DNA of 47,105 bases, from NCBI GenBank assembly GCA_046073825.1, contig JBJTMY010000251.1, forward strand, positions 1 to 47,105, in the 5' to 3' direction. The position numbers and the translations under genes were made by a program. This document shows positions 44,678 through 47,105 of the stretch, piece by piece (within the stretch, counting starts at the first letter, position 1; each line of letters begins with the position of its first letter). The stretch is from CAINEC01 sp046073825 (GTDB taxonomy: Bacteria > Bacteroidota > Bacteroidia > AKYH767-A > OLB10). Below the pieces are notes generated by a model that saw only the letters and a program-made list of their open reading frames with translations, did no database searches and was not told where the DNA came from.

Positions 44678-46132
44678 ATGAATATTAAAAGCCATTTGCT
44701 TCCAATTGTAGCTGTAGGTACGATGATTTTATCGTCTTGTAATAACTACGAAAAATCAGGAGCAACAAGTTGGAACTACAATGACGAGAAAAACGGAGGA
44801 TTTGAATCTGTTCCTTACACAGAACAAGAAACAGGTCCAGGTTTAGTTTTAATCGAAGGTGGAACCTTTACAATGGGAAGAACAGAACAAGATGTTGTAC
44901 AAGATTGGGATAATATCCCTCGTCGTGCAACTGTCGCTTCTTTCTATATGGACGAAACAGAAATTTCTAATGAATATTATCGTGAATATGTTTATTGGTT
45001 AGAGCGCGTTTTTGGAACTGATTATCCTGAAGTTGCTCGTAAAGCATTGCCTGATACCCTAGTATGGCGTGATCGATTGGCATTCAATGAGCCTTATGTG
45101 GAATTATATTACCGTCATCCAGCGTATAAAGATTATCCAGTAGTGGGTGTGAATTGGTTGCAAGCAAGCGACTATTGCGCTTGGAGAACTGATCGTGTGA
45201 ATGAGCAAATTTTAATTCGCGAAGGAATACTTCGAGTAAATCCAGCTCAAGTAAATGAAGATAACTTTAATACAGATGCCTATTTAGCAGGTCAGTATGA
45301 AGGATTAGTAAAAAGTCCTCTGCAAGATTTGAATCCTAATGTAGATACACGTAAGGTAAGAATGGAAGATGGTATTTTATTGCCTCGCTACCGTCTCCCA
45401 ACTGAAGCTGAGTGGGAGTATGCAGCGCTTTCATTAATAGGTCAAACTGTTTATGAAAATGTAAATAACCGTAATCTTTATCCTTGGCAAGGTCATGCAG
45501 TTCGTGACCCTAATGATAAGTTCAAAGGCGAAATGTTAGCAAACTTTAAGCGTGGCCGTGGTGATATGATGGGGGTTGCTGGTAAATTAAACGATAATGC
45601 TTCTATTACTGCTCCAGTTTATTCATACTTGCCAAATGACTACGGATTGTATAACATGGCAGGTAATGTATCAGAATGGGTAATGGATGTTTACCGTCCG
45701 TTGTCACATGAAGATGTTTCAGATTTCAATTCTTTCCGTGGTAATGTGTTTCAAACGCAACAACGCGATGAGGAAGGTGCAATTGCTGAAAAGGATAGCT
45801 TAGGTCGTATTACTAACCGAAATGTTACTGATGAAGAAGCAAGTACTAGAAGAAATTATAAGAAGGCTGATAATATTGCATACGTAGATGGAGATGATGA
45901 ACTAGATGAAGACGGAAATGGTTTAGGCTCAAAATATATGTCTGGTAAATCAACGCTAATTGATGATAAAGCGCGTGTAGTGAAAGGGGGATCTTGGAAA
46001 GACTTAGCTTACTATTTGACACCGGGTACACGTCGATTTTTAGATGAAAATCAACAAACAGACTGGTTAGGTTTTAGATGTGCAATGGCACGTGTGGGAA
46101 GTCCAACAGGGTTGAACAGTAAAAAGAAATAA
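44678..46132 (+). CDS. gldJ: Gliding motility lipoprotein GldJ
   Basis: Outer-membrane lipoprotein of the gliding/type IX machinery, 484 residues from the ATG at 44678; an upstream TTG in frame would spoil the signal peptide. The lipobox cysteine is 21 (MILSSCNNY). The rest is a formylglycine-generating-enzyme-like (SUMF1) fold: LVLIEGGTFTMG, YMDETEISNEYY, PVVGVNWLQASDYC, RLPTEAEWEYAA, GNVSEWVMDVYRPLS, VKGGSWKDLAYYLTPGTRRFL, GFRCAMARVGS. DVYRPLSHEDVSDFNSFRGNVF (in parts) and the acidic insert DGDDELDEDGNG point to GldJ rather than its relative GldK. It lies next to porU and porV, as in Flavobacterium. Confidence 0.88.
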   Translation: MNIKSHLLPIVAVGTMILSSCNNYEKSGATSWNYNDEKNGGFESVPYTEQETGPGLVLIEGGTFTMGRTEQDVVQDWDNIPRRATVASFYMDETEISNEYYREYVYWLERVFGTDYPEVARKALPDTLVWRDRLAFNEPYVELYYRHPAYKDYPVVGVNWLQASDYCAWRTDRVNEQILIREGILRVNPAQVNEDNFNTDAYLAGQYEGLVKSPLQDLNPNVDTRKVRMEDGILLPRYRLPTEAEWEYAALSLIGQTVYENVNNRNLYPWQGHAVRDPNDKFKGEMLANFKRGRGDMMGVAGKLNDNASITAPVYSYLPNDYGLYNMAGNVSEWVMDVYRPLSHEDVSDFNSFRGNVFQTQQRDEEGAIAEKDSLGRITNRNVTDEEASTRRNYKKADNIAYVDGDDELDEDGNGLGSKYMSGKSTLIDDKARVVKGGSWKDLAYYLTPGTRRFLDENQQTDWLGFRCAMARVGSPTGLNSKKK

Positions 46133-46150
46133 TTCAGTAGATTTTATAAG

Positions 46151-46177
46151 AAAAAGGGGCTTTAGCCCCTTTTTTTA
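46151..46177 (+). terminator. Intrinsic terminator after gldJ
   Basis: AAAAAGGGGCT and AGCCCCTTTTT pair around a TT loop (in practice a tetraloop after opening of the last pair) and run into a stretch of T residues. It lies 18 bases after the gldJ stop and ends the porP-like/gldJ unit. Confidence 0.9.
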
Positions 46178-46258
46178 TGGAATATCGGTTAATAAACATT
46201 TTAATTGATTGTTAATTCAAACCATTCAATGTTTACATTTGTTTTTAAGTTGAACTAT

Positions 46259-46474
46259 ATGGGCATATATTATTTACTTAAAATTAAAGGGAAAGCAAAG
46301 ATTCCAGATTACGTTCAACTTCGAGATGAGAAATTTTCGTTGCTGGCTTATTTCCGACTAGATCGTCCAGAAAAGTCATTAACTAAAGTTGGATTGGCAG
46401 AACAAGAAAGTTATATTATGGAATTTCTTGAAGAAATACCCTTTGGCAAGGTTTGTAAAATAGAATTAAATTGA
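46259..46474 (+). CDS. Small hypothetical protein overlapping the ftsE start
   Basis: I do not recognise this protein. From the ATG at 46259 it has 71 residues (MGIYYLLKIKGKAKIPDYVQLRDEKF...); an earlier ATG at 46229 would add ten hydrophobic residues and is less attractive. The sequence reads as a small mixed alpha/beta domain: two strands (YYLLKIKG, SLLAYFRLD), a helix (QESYIMEFLEEI) and a final strand (GKVCKIELN). No signal or membrane segment. Its TGA stop overlaps the ftsE ATG as ATGA, so expression of the two is coupled, which suggests a role connected with FtsE/FtsX. Confidence 0.68.
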   Translation: MGIYYLLKIKGKAKIPDYVQLRDEKFSLLAYFRLDRPEKSLTKVGLAEQESYIMEFLEEIPFGKVCKIELN

Positions 46475-47105
46475 TGGATATGAATACCCCAGTAATTGAT
46501 TTAAACGACGTAGTTGTTGCTCACGAAAATCAAGTTGTTTTAAATAATGTTTCACTTAAAATATTTAAGGGTGATTTCGTCTATCTGATTGGAAAAACAG
46601 GAAGTGGCAAAAGCTCATTGCTTCAAATGTTATATGGAGAATTACCAGTAAAAAGTGGTACTGCTGATGTAGTTGGCTTTAATATGAATATGATAAAATC
46701 TAAAATGATTCCAGATCTTCGAAGAAAGATTGGAATTATATTTCAAGATTTTCAATTGCTAACAGATCGTTCGGTAGAACAAAATCTTGTTTTTTATTTA
46801 AAGGCTACAGGATGGAAATCGAATGCCGATATTAAAGTTCGTGTAGGAGAAGTATTGCATAAAGTTGGGCTTTCAAATAAGGGGAATGTGCTGCCCAATG
46901 GATTGTCCGGCGGAGAACAACAACGATTAGCTATTGCTCGCGCTCTTTTAAATGATCCCGAATTAATCATTGCAGACGAACCAACAGGGAATTTAGATCC
47001 TGACTCAAGTAATGAAATTATGAAGCTGCTTTTTGAAGTGGCTAACAGCAATCGGGCAGTTCTTATGGTAACGCATAATTACACTATTATCGATAGGTTC
47101 CCAGC
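46474..47105 (+). CDS. ftsE: Cell-division ABC transporter ATP-binding protein FtsE (cut by window edge)
   Basis: ATPase partner of FtsX, which controls peptidoglycan hydrolases during division. 210 codons are visible and only about the last 10-20 residues should be missing. Motifs: Walker A IGKTGSGKSSLLQMLYG, Q-loop GIIFQDFQLL, signature LSGGEQQRLAIARAL, Walker B LIIADEPTGNLDPDS and the switch histidine MVTHNY. The QDFQLLTDRSVEQNL stretch favours FtsE over LolD-type ATPases. The start ATG at 46474 overlaps the preceding stop. FtsX is not in the window. Confidence 0.85.
   Translation, partial: MDMNTPVIDLNDVVVAHENQVVLNNVSLKIFKGDFVYLIGKTGSGKSSLLQMLYGELPVKSGTADVVGFNMNMIKSKMIPDLRRKIGIIFQDFQLLTDRSVEQNLVFYLKATGWKSNADIKVRVGEVLHKVGLSNKGNVLPNGLSGGEQQRLAIARALLNDPELIIADEPTGNLDPDSSNEIMKLLFEVANSNRAVLMVTHNYTIIDRFP

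Noticed and set aside
44678..46132. Naming this gene gldK, the type IX core lipoprotein
   Set aside because: GldK and GldJ share the SUMF1 fold. The segments DVYRPLS...DFNSFRGNVF and GGSWKDLAYYLTPGTRRFL, the acidic insert, the closeness to porU/porV and the absence of gldLMN after it all fit GldJ.
1..47105. Anti-phage defence system, CRISPR array, toxin-antitoxin pair or mobile element
   Set aside because: I looked for reverse transcriptases, nucleases with defence partners, regularly spaced repeats, paired small genes and transposases on both strands and found none. The small unknown genes lack the features of toxin-antitoxin pairs.

Overview
The window is an AT-rich, densely packed stretch of chromosome from a member of the Bacteroidota. 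The evidence is type IX secretion and gliding genes (porV, porU, porP/sprF-like, gldJ), a TonB receptor paired with a DUF5689 lipoprotein, the purH-mreBCD-mrdA-rodA order, promoters of the Bacteroidota type (TTG/TTTG, about 18-22 bases, TAnnTTTG) and no clear Shine-Dalgarno sequences. I see no insertion sequence, phage gene, integrase, CRISPR array, tRNA or rRNA. Most of it looks like vertically inherited housekeeping and envelope genome. The longest stretch without a gene is 233 bases (43396-43628).

Layout. (1) 2-478: 3' end of trpS, then a small unknown gene on the opposite strand. (2) 854-11179, minus strand: a ten-gene operon making activated sugars (aminotransferase, ugd, UDP-xylose synthase, wbpD-like, wbpB-like, TviB/WbpO-type dehydrogenase, galE, rmlB, WbpP-type epimerase) and ending in a CpsB-type tyrosine phosphatase. 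It has no glycosyltransferase, flippase or polymerase. (3) 11301-13306: an outer-membrane barrel-like protein coupled to waaA (Kdo transferase). (4) 13308-20747, minus strand: cell-shape genes rodA, mrdA, mreD, mreC, mreB, then purH. (5) 20882-26910: a divergent locus with a DUF5689 lipoprotein and TonB receptor on one side and a secreted endonuclease/exonuclease/phosphatase-fold enzyme plus a SixA-like phosphatase on the other. (6) 27025-30316: a lysine-rich small protein, ppk1 and ppx. (7) 30313-33325, minus strand: feoA, feoB and a SprT-like protein. (8) 33433-35213, minus strand: adenine deaminase and a 47-residue cysteine-containing lipoprotein. (9) 35356-38228: cspA, recG, ispF. (10) 38268-46132: porV and porU on the minus strand, diverging from porP/sprF-like and gldJ. 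(11) 46259-47105: a small unknown protein overlapping the start of ftsE, which runs off the end.

How the parts fit. Regions 2-4 and 10 build and export the cell envelope: sugar nucleotides for surface polysaccharide, lipid A-Kdo, the elongation machinery for the wall, and the type IX secretion/gliding apparatus. Regions 5-6 may form a phosphorus theme: outer-membrane capture and hydrolysis of a phosphorylated substrate, possibly nucleic acid, next to polyphosphate synthesis and breakdown. This functional link is inferred from gene order only.

I did not find a clearly new defence or mobile system. The best leads are the TonB/DUF5689/secreted-nuclease locus, the lysine-rich protein next to ppk1, the tiny lipoprotein behind adenine deaminase, the small protein overlapping ftsE, and promoters that sit almost on top of start codons.
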